64,000 bases of DNA from Desulfobacteraceae bacterium. Its GTDB lineage: Bacteria > Desulfobacterota > Desulfobacteria > Desulfobacterales > UBA5852. Under the pieces are notes generated by a model that was not told the DNA's origin, made no database searches, and saw only the letters and a list, made by a program, of their open reading frames with translations. Shown one piece after another: positions 39,800 to 48,200 of the stretch. The translations under genes and the position numbers were made by a program. The stretch lies in assembly GCA_014237395.1 (NCBI GenBank), contig JABZFP010000007.1:226367-290366 (forward strand). Direction: 5' to 3'. How positions within the stretch are numbered: the stretch's first letter is position 1; each line of letters opens with the position of its first letter.

Positions 39800-40813
39800 A
39801 TGGCTCTTCAAGAAAACATTTCACTGCGGCCCTATAACACCTTCGGCGTGGATGCCAGGGCGCGCTATTTTTTTTCGGTCACGACACCGCAGCGCCTGAT
39901 GCCGGCTGTCGAAGAGGCTCCCGGCGGATCGCCGCTTTTTGTGCTGGGCGGCGGCAGCAACGTGCTCTTCACCCGTGATTTCGAGGGGCTTGTCCTGAAA
40001 AATGATATCATAGGGCAGGTGGTCATTGAAGACGGCCCGGACATGGTCCGGGTGCGGGCCGGGGGCGGTGAGGATTGGCATGCGTTTGTAAAATGGTGTC
40101 TGCAGCATCGGTTTTACGGGCTGGAAAATCTGTCCCTCATCCCGGGCACGGTGGGGGCGGCGCCTGTCCAGAACATCGGGGCCTACGGGGTCGAAGTCGG
40201 CGAACGCATCGAGGCGGTGGAGGCCATTGATTTAGAGAGCGGGGAGAGCTGCTGTTTCCCGGCCGGCGCCTGTGACTTTGCCTACCGCAGCAGTATGTTC
40301 AAGCATCGCTGCCGGAACCGCTTTTTCATCACAGCGGTCACCTTTCGGCTTGATCGAACAGCGCGGCTGGTCACGTCCTATGCCGATGTCCGGCAGGCCC
40401 TGGCGGATCGCCCCGCGGCCGCGGTTACCCCGCAGGAACTCAGTGAGACGATTTGTGCGATCCGCCGGCGCAAACTGCCTGATCCGAAAGAGGTCGCCAA
40501 TGCCGGCAGTTTCTTCAAAAACCCGATCGTCACCCGGGCACGCTACCGTGAATTGGCCGATCGTTTTCCGGGGTTGCCGGCCTATCCGGTCGACGACCAG
40601 CAGGTCAAAATTGCTGCCGGCTGGATGATCGACCACTGCGGCTGGAAGGGCCGGCGCGTCGGCGCCTGCGGGGTCTATCCCCGCCAGGCCCTGGTGCTGG
40701 TCAACTATGGCGGGGCCACCGGAGGGGACATCCTGGCGCTGGCCGAAGCCGTGCAGGCGTCTGTTGCCAAGGTTTTCGATATCCGGTTGGAACCCGAACC
40801 CCTCATTCTCTGA
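39800..40813 (+). CDS. murB: UDP-N-acetylenolpyruvoylglucosamine reductase
   Basis: A 337-residue flavoenzyme of type I MurB. FAD-binding residues lie in NTFGVDARA, FVLGGGSNVLF-like LGGGSNVLF and IPGTVGAAPVQNIGAYG; the catalytic serine is in NAGSFFKNPIV; RRRKLPDP precedes it. The C-terminus has AAGWMIDHCGWKGRRVG. It reduces the enolpyruvyl group to make UDP-MurNAc in the cytoplasm. AGGA lies 9 bases before the ATG at 39800; an earlier in-frame start at 39761 is less likely. It is separate from the usual mur/fts cluster. Confidence 0.95.
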   Translation: MALQENISLRPYNTFGVDARARYFFSVTTPQRLMPAVEEAPGGSPLFVLGGGSNVLFTRDFEGLVLKNDIIGQVVIEDGPDMVRVRAGGGEDWHAFVKWCLQHRFYGLENLSLIPGTVGAAPVQNIGAYGVEVGERIEAVEAIDLESGESCCFPAGACDFAYRSSMFKHRCRNRFFITAVTFRLDRTARLVTSYADVRQALADRPAAAVTPQELSETICAIRRRKLPDPKEVANAGSFFKNPIVTRARYRELADRFPGLPAYPVDDQQVKIAAGWMIDHCGWKGRRVGACGVYPRQALVLVNYGGATGGDILALAEAVQASVAKVFDIRLEPEPLIL

Positions 40814-40866
40814 TGCGGCCGTGTTATTTGGGATCCGGCACCATCCACAAGCGGTGGTTGTACGAT

Positions 40867-40895
40867 TTGACTTGTGGCCCGGTGATGCCCATTAT
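40867..40895 (+). promoter_or_regulatory. Sigma-70 promoter of the ferritin gene
   Basis: TTGACT (40867-40872), a 17-base spacer and CATTAT (40890-40895), about 60 bases before the start codon at 40955. Confidence 0.6.
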
Positions 40896-40954
40896 GGATG
40901 AAAAATGGCTGCCGGATGTTGACGCTTCACATTGATTGAAAAAGGAGAAACGTG

Positions 40955-41491
40955 ATGATTAGTGATAAAATGAATGCCGCCTTGAACAGCCAGGTGACAA
41001 AGGAAATGTACTCCGCCTATCTTTACATGGCCATGTCTTCCTACAGCAATTCCATCGGGCTGAAAGGGTTCGCCAACTGGTTCATGGTGCAGTTTCACGA
41101 AGAAATGTTCCACGCCATGAAGCTCTACGAGTACATTCACAGCCAGTCCGGGGCGGTTGCGTTGAAAGCCATCGATGAACCGCCGGCGGCTTTCGAAGGC
41201 CCCTTGGACATGATGACCAAAACCCTTGCGCATGAACAGATGGTGACCCGCTCCATCAACGAGCTCATGGACATCGCCATCAGCGAAAAGGACCATGCCA
41301 CCCGGATTTTTCTTCAATGGTACGTGACCGAACAGGTGGAAGAAGAGGAAAACGACAACGACATCATCGATCAGCTGAAATTGATCAAAGACAACCCCCA
41401 AGGGCTGATGATGCTGGATCGTGAGCTGGCCCAACGCGCGGCAACGGTACCCCTTGATTTTAGCAAGGGCGTTTCCGCGAGCGAGGGGTAG
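40955..41491 (+). CDS. ftnA: Ferritin (non-haem iron storage protein)
   Basis: A 178-residue four-helix ferritin. Ferroxidase ligands are seen in KEMYSAYLYMAM, FHEEMFHAMKLY and the late QWYVTEQVEEEE segment. It oxidises and stores iron in a 24-mer and helps limit oxygen stress. AAAGGAG lies 7 bases before the ATG at 40955; an in-frame GTG one codon earlier is less likely. It is monocistronic, with its own promoter and a hairpin after the gene. Confidence 0.94.
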   Translation: MISDKMNAALNSQVTKEMYSAYLYMAMSSYSNSIGLKGFANWFMVQFHEEMFHAMKLYEYIHSQSGAVALKAIDEPPAAFEGPLDMMTKTLAHEQMVTRSINELMDIAISEKDHATRIFLQWYVTEQVEEEENDNDIIDQLKLIKDNPQGLMMLDRELAQRAATVPLDFSKGVSASEG

Positions 41492-41532
41492 CGGCACCCG
41501 CTATTCCGTTTGGTTATCGAAAGCGCTTTTCC

Positions 41533-41566
41533 CGGCGGCCGGAGCGTGCCACTAAACCGGCCGCCG
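41533..41566 (+). terminator. GC-rich hairpin after ferritin, possible terminator
   Basis: CGGCGGCCGG and CCGGCCGCCG form a perfect 10-bp stem around a 14-base loop, 42 bases after the stop. The downstream tract (TCGTTCCACTTCTTT) is only moderately T-rich, so termination is not certain. Confidence 0.5.
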
Positions 41567-41741
41567 TCGTTCCACTTCTTTCCCCATCGGGCCATCCTTG
41601 CCCGGGCAACGCATCGTTTGCCTTCCCCCAACACCCCGCCAAGTGTATGCGAATCATGAATGCCACCCTCGTTAATTGCACCGCAGAAAAGGTTGGCGAC
41701 CAGTGTGCTGACCCATCCGAATAGGACTGTCTTCACGTCAA

Positions 41742-41759
41742 TGCGGCATATATGCCGCA
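41742..41759. promoter_or_regulatory. Candidate operator site 1 (18-bp palindrome)
   Basis: TGCGGCATATATGCCGCA is a perfect palindrome of the form TGCGGCA-N4-TGCCGCA. A near-copy lies at 41829-41846. Both stand upstream of the pseudo-receiver gene. Confidence 0.5.
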
Positions 41760-41828
41760 ATTTGCGCTAAATCATGTAAAGTCTAAAAGTCTAACAGTGT
41801 CAGGACGTTTGGAAGGTTTGCCGATAGA

Positions 41829-41846
41829 TGCGGCAAATTTGTCGCT
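41829..41846. promoter_or_regulatory. Candidate operator site 2
   Basis: TGCGGCAAATTTGTCGCT repeats site 1 with the same 7-4-7 layout and mismatches in the right arm. The two sites are 87 bases apart, close to a whole number of helical turns, which would suit looping. Confidence 0.45.
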
Positions 41847-41979
41847 ATCATTATTTGCAGGGTTGACGATAAAATTAATAATCAAAATGAATACAGATAG
41901 TTATAGATATTAAAATTGGGCATGATCGTTGCTATGTGTTGTGTTCACGAACCATGCATTCAGCGAAAGGGCAACGCAC

Positions 41980-42381
41980 ATGCTCAATATTCTTATCATC
42001 GATTCGCTTCCCGTCCAAAATCCCTCCATTGGCCGGATGCTGCGGGCTTGGGGGCATCTGGTGGCAAGGGCGTCGACCTGCTCGGAAGCCCTTGTCAGCG
42101 AAACAGCCCGTTGTTGGCATCTCGTTTTTATCAGTCTTAAAAACTTGTCGTCGGAAGGGCTGGAATGGATTTCCCACATACGCCAATCGTGGCCCGATGC
42201 CTTGCTGATTGTTCTGGGGGACATGGATCGCCCGACCCTGGAGCGCCAGGTCCGGTCCCACGGGGTGGATTTTTACCTGCTGAAAACCAGCGATCTATCC
42301 CGTTTGAAAATCCTTGTGCGGCATTTCGAGAAACAGTTTGCCAACGATACGCGTTCATCACGGACGTCTCGGGTCCGGTAG
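41980..42381 (+). CDS. Receiver-like protein without phosphoacceptor aspartate
   Basis: A 133-residue protein with the alternating fold of a receiver (LNILIIDSLPVQNPSIGRML; FISLKNLSSEGLEWI; LLIVLGDMDRPTLERQ; FYLLKTSDLSRLKILV). The acidic pair is reduced to one aspartate (IIDS), the phosphoacceptor position reads FISLKN, and only the lysine is kept. It is probably a pseudo-receiver that works without phosphorylation. AAAGG precedes the ATG at 41980. A lipoprotein gene follows by 41 bases. Confidence 0.7.
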   Translation: MLNILIIDSLPVQNPSIGRMLRAWGHLVARASTCSEALVSETARCWHLVFISLKNLSSEGLEWISHIRQSWPDALLIVLGDMDRPTLERQVRSHGVDFYLLKTSDLSRLKILVRHFEKQFANDTRSSRTSRVR

Positions 42382-42422
42382 ATGGACGACTGGAATAACC
42401 ACCCCATAAGAAAGGAAACAAG

Positions 42423-42719
42423 ATGAAAACAGTCGCAAAGAAAATGATGGCAATGGTTGTATTTTTGTTCTGTGCCGCATTCCTGGTGGGATGTGCGGGC
42501 AGTTTCGGCACCTGGGATGAGCAATGGTACAGTGCCCATCCCACGACGCAGCAGGAGGTGATCGCTCACTGGGGTGCACCCAACAAGGTGATTGCGCATG
42601 ACGACGGCACGCAGGAAATGGTTTACGAGCGGAAAATCCCACCCAGCGATGCCAAATCCTTCTTTGTCTACCAGGTCAAAGATGGCCAGGTGATCAAGCA
42701 GTACTGGAAAGAATTCTAA
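42423..42719 (+). CDS. Small lipoprotein, 98 residues
   Basis: A signal peptide with lipobox LVGC (KKMMAMVVFLFCAAFLVGCA) predicts lipidation at Cys24. The mature part (about 75 residues) resembles small outer-membrane-assembly lipoproteins of the SmpA/OmlA kind in outline (EVIAHWGAPNKVIAHDDG, MVYERK), although shorter. GGA-rich AAAGGAA precedes the ATG. It follows the pseudo-receiver gene and is closed by the terminator at 42833. Confidence 0.75.
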   Translation: MKTVAKKMMAMVVFLFCAAFLVGCAGSFGTWDEQWYSAHPTTQQEVIAHWGAPNKVIAHDDGTQEMVYERKIPPSDAKSFFVYQVKDGQVIKQYWKEF

Positions 42720-42832
42720 TGAACGCTCCTGCCTCCGGTCGATCCTCGGGTCGGCCGGAAGCCATTTCCGATATCGATTGCCACCCCGCTATCCTCTCTG
42801 CTCATACATCAAAAATGATTGCCATCCCTCGG

Positions 42833-42867
42833 AATCCTGATTATGGTTGCCGCATAACAGGATTTTT
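42833..42867 (+). terminator. Intrinsic terminator after the lipoprotein gene
   Basis: AATCCTG and CAGGATT form a 7-bp stem, extended after one bulged base by TTATG/CATAA around GTTGCCG, and followed by a T5 tract. Confidence 0.8.
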
Positions 42868-43003
42868 GACCCCCTATCGTTCCGCAGGCGGCGCGGATAT
42901 GGCGGCGTTTTTGCCTGTCGGAAGTGGATGCTAAAACGGGCGCCCCCGCTATTTTACAAGTGTTTACATTCCCACCGGAAGTCCTTCGGAGAGTCATAAT
43001 CGC

Positions 43004-45172
43004 ATGTACCAGGAAACGGTCCACCAGGCCCAAAGCCTCATTTTGATAGTGGATGCCCAGCAGCGTATTGCCTATCTCAACCCCTGGGGCGAGCAGCGTT
43101 TGGGGATTCCGCCGGGGGGGGCGTTCGACCCCGGCATTGCCGAATTCTTCACTTCTCCGGGGTTCTCATGGCCCATCCCTTCAAGCGCCGGCTGGGAGAA
43201 AATGATCGCGCGGCCCGGGGATCATGGCCCCATTGTAAGCCGTCATCGCGCTTCGGACGGATCGATCTGCTGGCTCTCGTGGACCGCAAGCGAATGGATG
43301 GATGCGGGCGGGCAACGTGTGGGGACGATTGTTTTGGGCACGGATGTGACGCATTATCATCACGACGACGTCGCCGGATTTCAGGAAGCGCATGATACGG
43401 CCCGCCGTCTGCCGCCGGAGGGCAAGGAAAGCTGGTATCGCACCCTGTTTGAAAATACCGGGACGGCCATGGTCATCCTCGAAGAAGATCTGACGATCCA
43501 CAGCTTCAATGCCGAGTTTGTTCGTTTGACCGGCATCCCGGCCGAGGAATTGCAGAAGAAACGGATTTTCCGGGAACTGGTGCGCGATGAAGATTTTGAC
43601 CGACTGGTCGCGTATCACAAGCTGCGCTGCCAGGAAAACGGCCAGGCCCCCACAGAATACGAGGGGCAGATTGTGACGCGTCAGGGCGAGCAAAAGTTGG
43701 TCGCGCTGAAGGTGGATATTATTCCGGACACCCGTTTAACCATTGCTTCACTGCTCGATATTTCACGACGCAAACATGCGGAAAACGCTTACCGTGAAAG
43801 CCAGCAGCGTTTGAAGCGCCTGTTGGACAACATGCCGGGCATGGCTTACAGCATCGAAGCCGATGACCACAAGACCATTTCCATGGTCAGCCAGGGCGCC
43901 CAGGCCTTTACCGGTTTTAATGCGGAAACCCTGGTGGGCAGGAAATTCGAAGACCATTTTGACAAGGACATTCATCCGGAGGACGCCAAAACCGTCAGGG
44001 AAACGGTGGCCGCGGCCCTTGAAACCGGGCAGCCTTTCGAATCGGTCTTCCGTCTTCGCATGGCTTCCGGGGACTACAAATGGGTCCGGAATCGAGGGGT
44101 CGGGGTCTATGACGACCAGGGTGAGTTGCTGCGGCTGGAAGGTTTGGTCACCGATATCGACGCCAGCAAACAGGCCGAGCTGGAACTCAACAAGGAAAAC
44201 CAGCGTCTACGGTCCAGCATCAAGGATCGCTTCCGCTTCGGCCGCATTCTTGGCCGCAGTGAGCCCATGCAACAGGTCTATGAAATGATTCTCAGGGCCG
44301 CCGCCGCCCATGCCAATGTCATCATTTACGGAGAGTCGGGCACCGGCAAGGAGCTCGTATCGCGGGCCATCCACGATCTCAGTGACCGCCGGGAGCAGGC
44401 CTTTGTCCCTGTCAACTGTGGCGCTATTCCGGAAAGTTTGCTGGAAAGCGAGTTTTTCGGGTACAAAAAGGGTGCCTTTACGGGGGCTGACCGCGATAAA
44501 AGTGGTTTCCTGGATCTGGCCCATGGCGGCACGCTTTTTCTGGATGAAATCGGTGAGATCGGTCCGGCCATGCAGGTCAAATTATTGCGTGCCATCGAGG
44601 GCGGGGGCTACACGCCGGTGGGGGGCAAGCAGACCCGCAAGACGGATATCCGCATCGTTGCGGCGACCAACCGCGACACCCTGCAGATGGTGCGGGACGG
44701 CCAGATGCGTGAAGATTTCTACTACCGTGTCCACATTATCCCCGTTCATTTGCCGCCGCTACGGGATCGGCGTTCGGACATCCCGCTGCTCGTCGAACAT
44801 TTTTTACTTTCCTATGGCGATGAAGGCCGCCAGCTTTATCCCTTGTCCGGGCACGTGATGGAGCAGCTTACCCGCTACCACTGGCCGGGCAACGTGCGCG
44901 AACTGCAGAATGTGCTGCACCGCTATGTCACGCTGGGGCGATTGGTTCTGGAGGATGTCGGGGGCGGTGCGTCGAAGCAGAACACGGGGACGACAGTGGC
45001 GGGGCCCCCGGGCAGCGGCGATCGTCTGGCAGATGCCGTGGGGCGGTTCGAGAAGGAATTTCTTCTGGGACAGTTGCAAGAACAGCGCTGGCATGTCAGT
45101 CGTACCGCCGCGGCGCTGGGGGTCAACCGCCGGACCCTGCAGCGCAAGATGAAGCGCTACGGCCTCTATTGA
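43004..45172 (+). CDS. Sigma-54-dependent activator with three PAS domains
   Basis: A 722-residue regulator. Three PAS-type sensor domains occupy about residues 1-110, 140-260 and 265-390. The AAA+ core has an intact P loop (GESGTGKE), the sigma-54 contact loop KGAFTGA, Walker B (GGTLFLDEIGEI) and arginine fingers, and the C-terminus is a Fis-type helix-turn-helix (TAAALGVNRRTLQRKMKRYG). It should activate RpoN promoters in response to a signal sensed in the cytoplasm. GGAGAG lies 9 bases before the ATG. Targets are unknown; the only strong sigma-54 promoter seen in this window is at 19347. Confidence 0.92.
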   Translation: MYQETVHQAQSLILIVDAQQRIAYLNPWGEQRLGIPPGGAFDPGIAEFFTSPGFSWPIPSSAGWEKMIARPGDHGPIVSRHRASDGSICWLSWTASEWMDAGGQRVGTIVLGTDVTHYHHDDVAGFQEAHDTARRLPPEGKESWYRTLFENTGTAMVILEEDLTIHSFNAEFVRLTGIPAEELQKKRIFRELVRDEDFDRLVAYHKLRCQENGQAPTEYEGQIVTRQGEQKLVALKVDIIPDTRLTIASLLDISRRKHAENAYRESQQRLKRLLDNMPGMAYSIEADDHKTISMVSQGAQAFTGFNAETLVGRKFEDHFDKDIHPEDAKTVRETVAAALETGQPFESVFRLRMASGDYKWVRNRGVGVYDDQGELLRLEGLVTDIDASKQAELELNKENQRLRSSIKDRFRFGRILGRSEPMQQVYEMILRAAAAHANVIIYGESGTGKELVSRAIHDLSDRREQAFVPVNCGAIPESLLESEFFGYKKGAFTGADRDKSGFLDLAHGGTLFLDEIGEIGPAMQVKLLRAIEGGGYTPVGGKQTRKTDIRIVAATNRDTLQMVRDGQMREDFYYRVHIIPVHLPPLRDRRSDIPLLVEHFLLSYGDEGRQLYPLSGHVMEQLTRYHWPGNVRELQNVLHRYVTLGRLVLEDVGGGASKQNTGTTVAGPPGSGDRLADAVGRFEKEFLLGQLQEQRWHVSRTAAALGVNRRTLQRKMKRYGLY

Positions 45173-45302
45173 GGCCTTCCCGGAGTGTGGCGCGCCTTGC
45201 CAATGACCGGGATCAGAACCATATTGGACAACAGGGTTCCATATCGCTTACCCGGGTTTCCGGCCTGCGCGCAAACGCCGGCGGCCGGAGGAGGAAGACA
45301 CC

Positions 45303-45773
45303 ATGACGCAAAAAATCTTGATTGCCTTGGACGATTCGGAAAACGCGCTGCGGGCCGTAAGCTATGTCGCAGCGAACTTTCAGAACCACGCGGCGGTAAC
45401 GCTGTTCAGTGTTCTTTCGGATACGGCCAGTTTGTGTGACATGAACAGCCCGGAATTGACACCGCTTTTCAAGGCCCAGCAATCCAGTTTCTGTCAACTG
45501 GAAGATAAAAAACGCAGCCTGGTCAACGCGGCCTGTGAAAAAGGGAAACAGATTCTTTGCGATGCCGGATGGGATCCGGCCTATATCACGCTAAAGGCGC
45601 AACCCAAGCGCAAGGGCATCGCCCGGGATATCATCCAGGAGGCATCCCAGGGCTACGACCTGATCGTGATCGGAAAGCACGGGGTGAGCGGCATTCGTGA
45701 CTTTTTCCTGGGGAGCATCCCCCAGAAAGTGCTTCAGCTGGCTAAAGAGGTTTCGGTCCTGATCATCAATTAG
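45303..45773 (+). CDS. Universal stress protein (UspA family)
   Basis: A 156-residue protein of the Usp fold. The first strand is KILIALDDSENALRAV and the ATP-binding signature GKHGVSGIRDFFLGS is present near the C-terminus, so it probably belongs to the nucleotide-binding subgroup. A GGAGGAGGAAG tract precedes the ATG. It follows the sigma-54 activator by 130 bases. Its role in stress tolerance is a family statement only. Confidence 0.9.
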   Translation: MTQKILIALDDSENALRAVSYVAANFQNHAAVTLFSVLSDTASLCDMNSPELTPLFKAQQSSFCQLEDKKRSLVNAACEKGKQILCDAGWDPAYITLKAQPKRKGIARDIIQEASQGYDLIVIGKHGVSGIRDFFLGSIPQKVLQLAKEVSVLIIN

Positions 45774-45954
45774 GGTGATCCGCCGCGAAGTCTATTCTCC
45801 CGGATCGGCATCTTTCCGCGGGGGGGGGGGCGCGCCTGCCACCGATACGCTTGCGCGGTGATCGCCGGCTGGCACGGCTTTCATCATGCCGACACCGCAG
45901 CGGGTGCTGACGGCACGGTCGGCGTTCGGCACCACAAGCAGAAAAGGGAATGTC

Positions 45955-47265
45955 ATGTTCAGCATCAAAGAAGTCCTTGCCATGGAAGTTGCCCCGGCCT
46001 TGGGGTGTACCGAACCGGTGGCCATTGCCCTTGGAGCGGCGGCGGCCGCCGCCCTGCTCAAGGACACGGTGACCCGCATCGACGTGGCCGTCGATCCGAA
46101 CATCTATAAAAACGGACTGGCGGTATCGATTCCAGGCACGGACGGGCTTTGCGGGCTGGACGCCGCCGCCGCCATCGGCGCCGTGGCCGGGAACCCGGAT
46201 CTGCGCCTGGAAGTGCTCGACCCCGTCGATGAGAACGCCGTCGCCGCCGCCCAGCAGCTTATTCGTGACGGCGGCGTCAATGTGCATCTGCTGCAGGACC
46301 GCCAGGGACTTTATATCCATACCACGGTCACAAACGGTCACGATAAGGCCGAAAGCATCATCCAGGACAGTCATGACAATATCGTTACCATCCGGCTGAA
46401 TGACCGCGACCTGGTGGACCACCCGCTCCTTCGTGTGGAGGACGGCCCGGCCGGACATACCCGGTCCGATGTGGAAGCCTGGCTCAAAACGCAATCGCTC
46501 AAAGACCTGCTGGCCATGGTGGATGACCTGGACGATGACGATTTTGCGTTTCTGCAGGAGGGGGTTGAGCAGAATATGCGACTGGCGGAATACGGTCTCA
46601 AATTCGGCCCGGGCCTGAATGTGGGCATGACCCTGGAGCGGCTGGTGCGGCAGCGATTGTTATGCAAAGACATGATCATGGCCGCCCGCATCCTGGCTTC
46701 GGCGGCTGCGGATGCCCGCATGGCGGGTATCAAACTGCCGGCCATGAGCTCTGCGGGCAGCGGCAACCATGGGTTGACCGCCATCCTGCCGATCCGGGCC
46801 GTTAAAGATTATGTGGAATGCGAGGAGAAGGTCTTTCTGGAGGCGATCGCCCTCAGTCATATCCTGACAGCCTATGTTAAAACCCACACGGGAAGGCTTT
46901 CGGCGGTCTGCGGATGCTCGATTGCGGCCGGCGCCGGAGCGACTGCCGGTGTGACCTACCTTCTGGGCGGGCACTTGAAGCATATTGCTGGCGCCATTAC
47001 CAACCTGACGGAGGACCTGGCCGGTGTCATCTGCGACGGTGCCAAAGCCGGCTGCTCTCTCAAACTGGCCACGGCCGCCGGGGCCGCGGTGCAGGCGGCC
47101 CTCTTTGCCCTGCAGGGGGTCAATGTGCTGGCGACGGACGGTATCATTGGCCATTCTCCGGAGCAGACCATGCAAAATATCGGCACCCTCAGCACCCAAG
47201 GCATGATGGAGACCGACCGCACGATTCTCAAGATCATGCTGGAAAAGAAATTTCAGCACGTCTAA
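45955..47265 (+). CDS. UPF0597 / L-cysteine desulfidase-like enzyme
   Basis: A 436-residue protein of the UPF0597 (YhaM/CyuA) family related to the alpha chain of iron-sulfur serine dehydratases. Characteristic parts are PALGCTEPVAIALGAA, MSSAGSGNHGLTAILP, SAVCGCSIAAGAGATAG and GVICDGAKAGCSLKLATA; the cysteines CTEP, CGC and CDG/GCS would hold a 4Fe-4S cluster. Family members break down cysteine to pyruvate, ammonia and sulfide, or act on related amino acids. AAGGGA lies 6 bases before the ATG at 45955; an upstream frame start is less likely. An anaerobic role fits the oxygen-sensitive cluster. Confidence 0.87.
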   Translation: MFSIKEVLAMEVAPALGCTEPVAIALGAAAAAALLKDTVTRIDVAVDPNIYKNGLAVSIPGTDGLCGLDAAAAIGAVAGNPDLRLEVLDPVDENAVAAAQQLIRDGGVNVHLLQDRQGLYIHTTVTNGHDKAESIIQDSHDNIVTIRLNDRDLVDHPLLRVEDGPAGHTRSDVEAWLKTQSLKDLLAMVDDLDDDDFAFLQEGVEQNMRLAEYGLKFGPGLNVGMTLERLVRQRLLCKDMIMAARILASAAADARMAGIKLPAMSSAGSGNHGLTAILPIRAVKDYVECEEKVFLEAIALSHILTAYVKTHTGRLSAVCGCSIAAGAGATAGVTYLLGGHLKHIAGAITNLTEDLAGVICDGAKAGCSLKLATAAGAAVQAALFALQGVNVLATDGIIGHSPEQTMQNIGTLSTQGMMETDRTILKIMLEKKFQHV

Positions 47266-47310
47266 CGGCATTTCCTGACCGGGCAATTCCGGTCCCCGAG
47301 GCGTCTTCCG

Positions 47311-48138
47311 ATGCGGATACCAGCCCTTCTGGAGCAGTGGCTTCTTAAGCGGGTGGACCAGTGGGCGGCCCGCCGCTCCCAACGTCGCCCGCCGTTGGCG
47401 CAGCTGGCGGCCGCGCGTATCGTGGCACACCGGGGTGTCTACGACAACCGTAATATATTTGAGAACACCATGCCGGCCTTCGAGCGGTTTCGGGAGGCGG
47501 GGGGCTGGGGAATTGAATTGGATGTCCGCTGGACACGCGATGGCGTACCGGTCGTTTCCCATGACCCGGACGGGCAGCGCCTGTTCGGTGTCACGCGTCC
47601 CATTGCCGATATGGATCGGGCGGCCCTAAAGCGGTCGCTCCCGCTGGTGCCGACACTGGCCGCGGTGATTGACCGCTTCGGCGGCCGGATGCACCTGATG
47701 GTGGAGATCAAGCCCGAAAGCGGCCCTGGCCTGGCGCGCCAGCGGGAGATGCTGCAGCAGCATTTCGCCACCCTTTCTCCCGGCCGGGATTTTCATCTGC
47801 TCAGCCTGGATCCCGACTTTCTGCGCCGGCTCAATTTTTCTCCGCCGCATGCCTGTATCCCGATCGCCCAGATAAATCTCCGCGAGGTGAACCGTTTCGC
47901 CCACGCCAATGCCTGGGGCGGAATTGCCGGCCATTATGCCCTGATCCGGCGTCGCCGCATCGATACCCTGCACCGCCGCGGCTGTCAGGTCGGCACCGGC
48001 TACATCAATTCCCGCAAGAGTTTTTACCGGGAGCTGGCCCGGGGCGTGGACTGGTTTTTTTCCGACCGGGCTCTGGCGCTTCAGGAAATCATCGCCTGCG
48101 AGGTGCCTAGCGACAGGCAGGTCGATCCCCCATCATGA
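47311..48138 (+). CDS. Glycerophosphodiester phosphodiesterase
   Basis: A 275-residue GDPD-type enzyme. Active-site motifs are AHRGVYDN, FENTMPAF, GIELDVRWTRDGVPVVSHD and VEIKPE; the TIM-barrel end reads VDWFFSDRA. It would release an alcohol and glycerol-3-phosphate from lipid head-group diesters. No signal peptide is seen, so it is probably cytoplasmic. It follows the UPF0597 gene by 46 bases in the same direction and converges with the MFS gene. Confidence 0.87.
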   Translation: MRIPALLEQWLLKRVDQWAARRSQRRPPLAQLAAARIVAHRGVYDNRNIFENTMPAFERFREAGGWGIELDVRWTRDGVPVVSHDPDGQRLFGVTRPIADMDRAALKRSLPLVPTLAAVIDRFGGRMHLMVEIKPESGPGLARQREMLQQHFATLSPGRDFHLLSLDPDFLRRLNFSPPHACIPIAQINLREVNRFAHANAWGGIAGHYALIRRRRIDTLHRRGCQVGTGYINSRKSFYRELARGVDWFFSDRALALQEIIACEVPSDRQVDPPS

Positions 48139-48200
48139 TGTCAACCGGCAACCGTTGCCGGCTCCCAGCAGTCATTGGATGGTTTTGGGGGGTGAGGGGA

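Larger units (their letters stand above)
41567..41979. other. Regulatory intergenic stretch before the pseudo-receiver gene
   Basis: About 410 bases with no gene. It becomes AT-rich from 41760 and contains the two palindromic sites described separately and a TTGACG word at 41863-41868 without a clear -10 partner. Confidence 0.4.

Noticed and set aside
45188..45202. TGGCGCGCCTTGCC as a sigma-54 promoter before the Usp gene
   Set aside because: The GG and GC elements are only 8 bases apart, not 10, so the spacing is wrong.
48137..48157. CCGGCAACCGTTGCCGG hairpin between convergent genes as a terminator
   Set aside because: There is no T tract on either side; it may still be a weak end signal.
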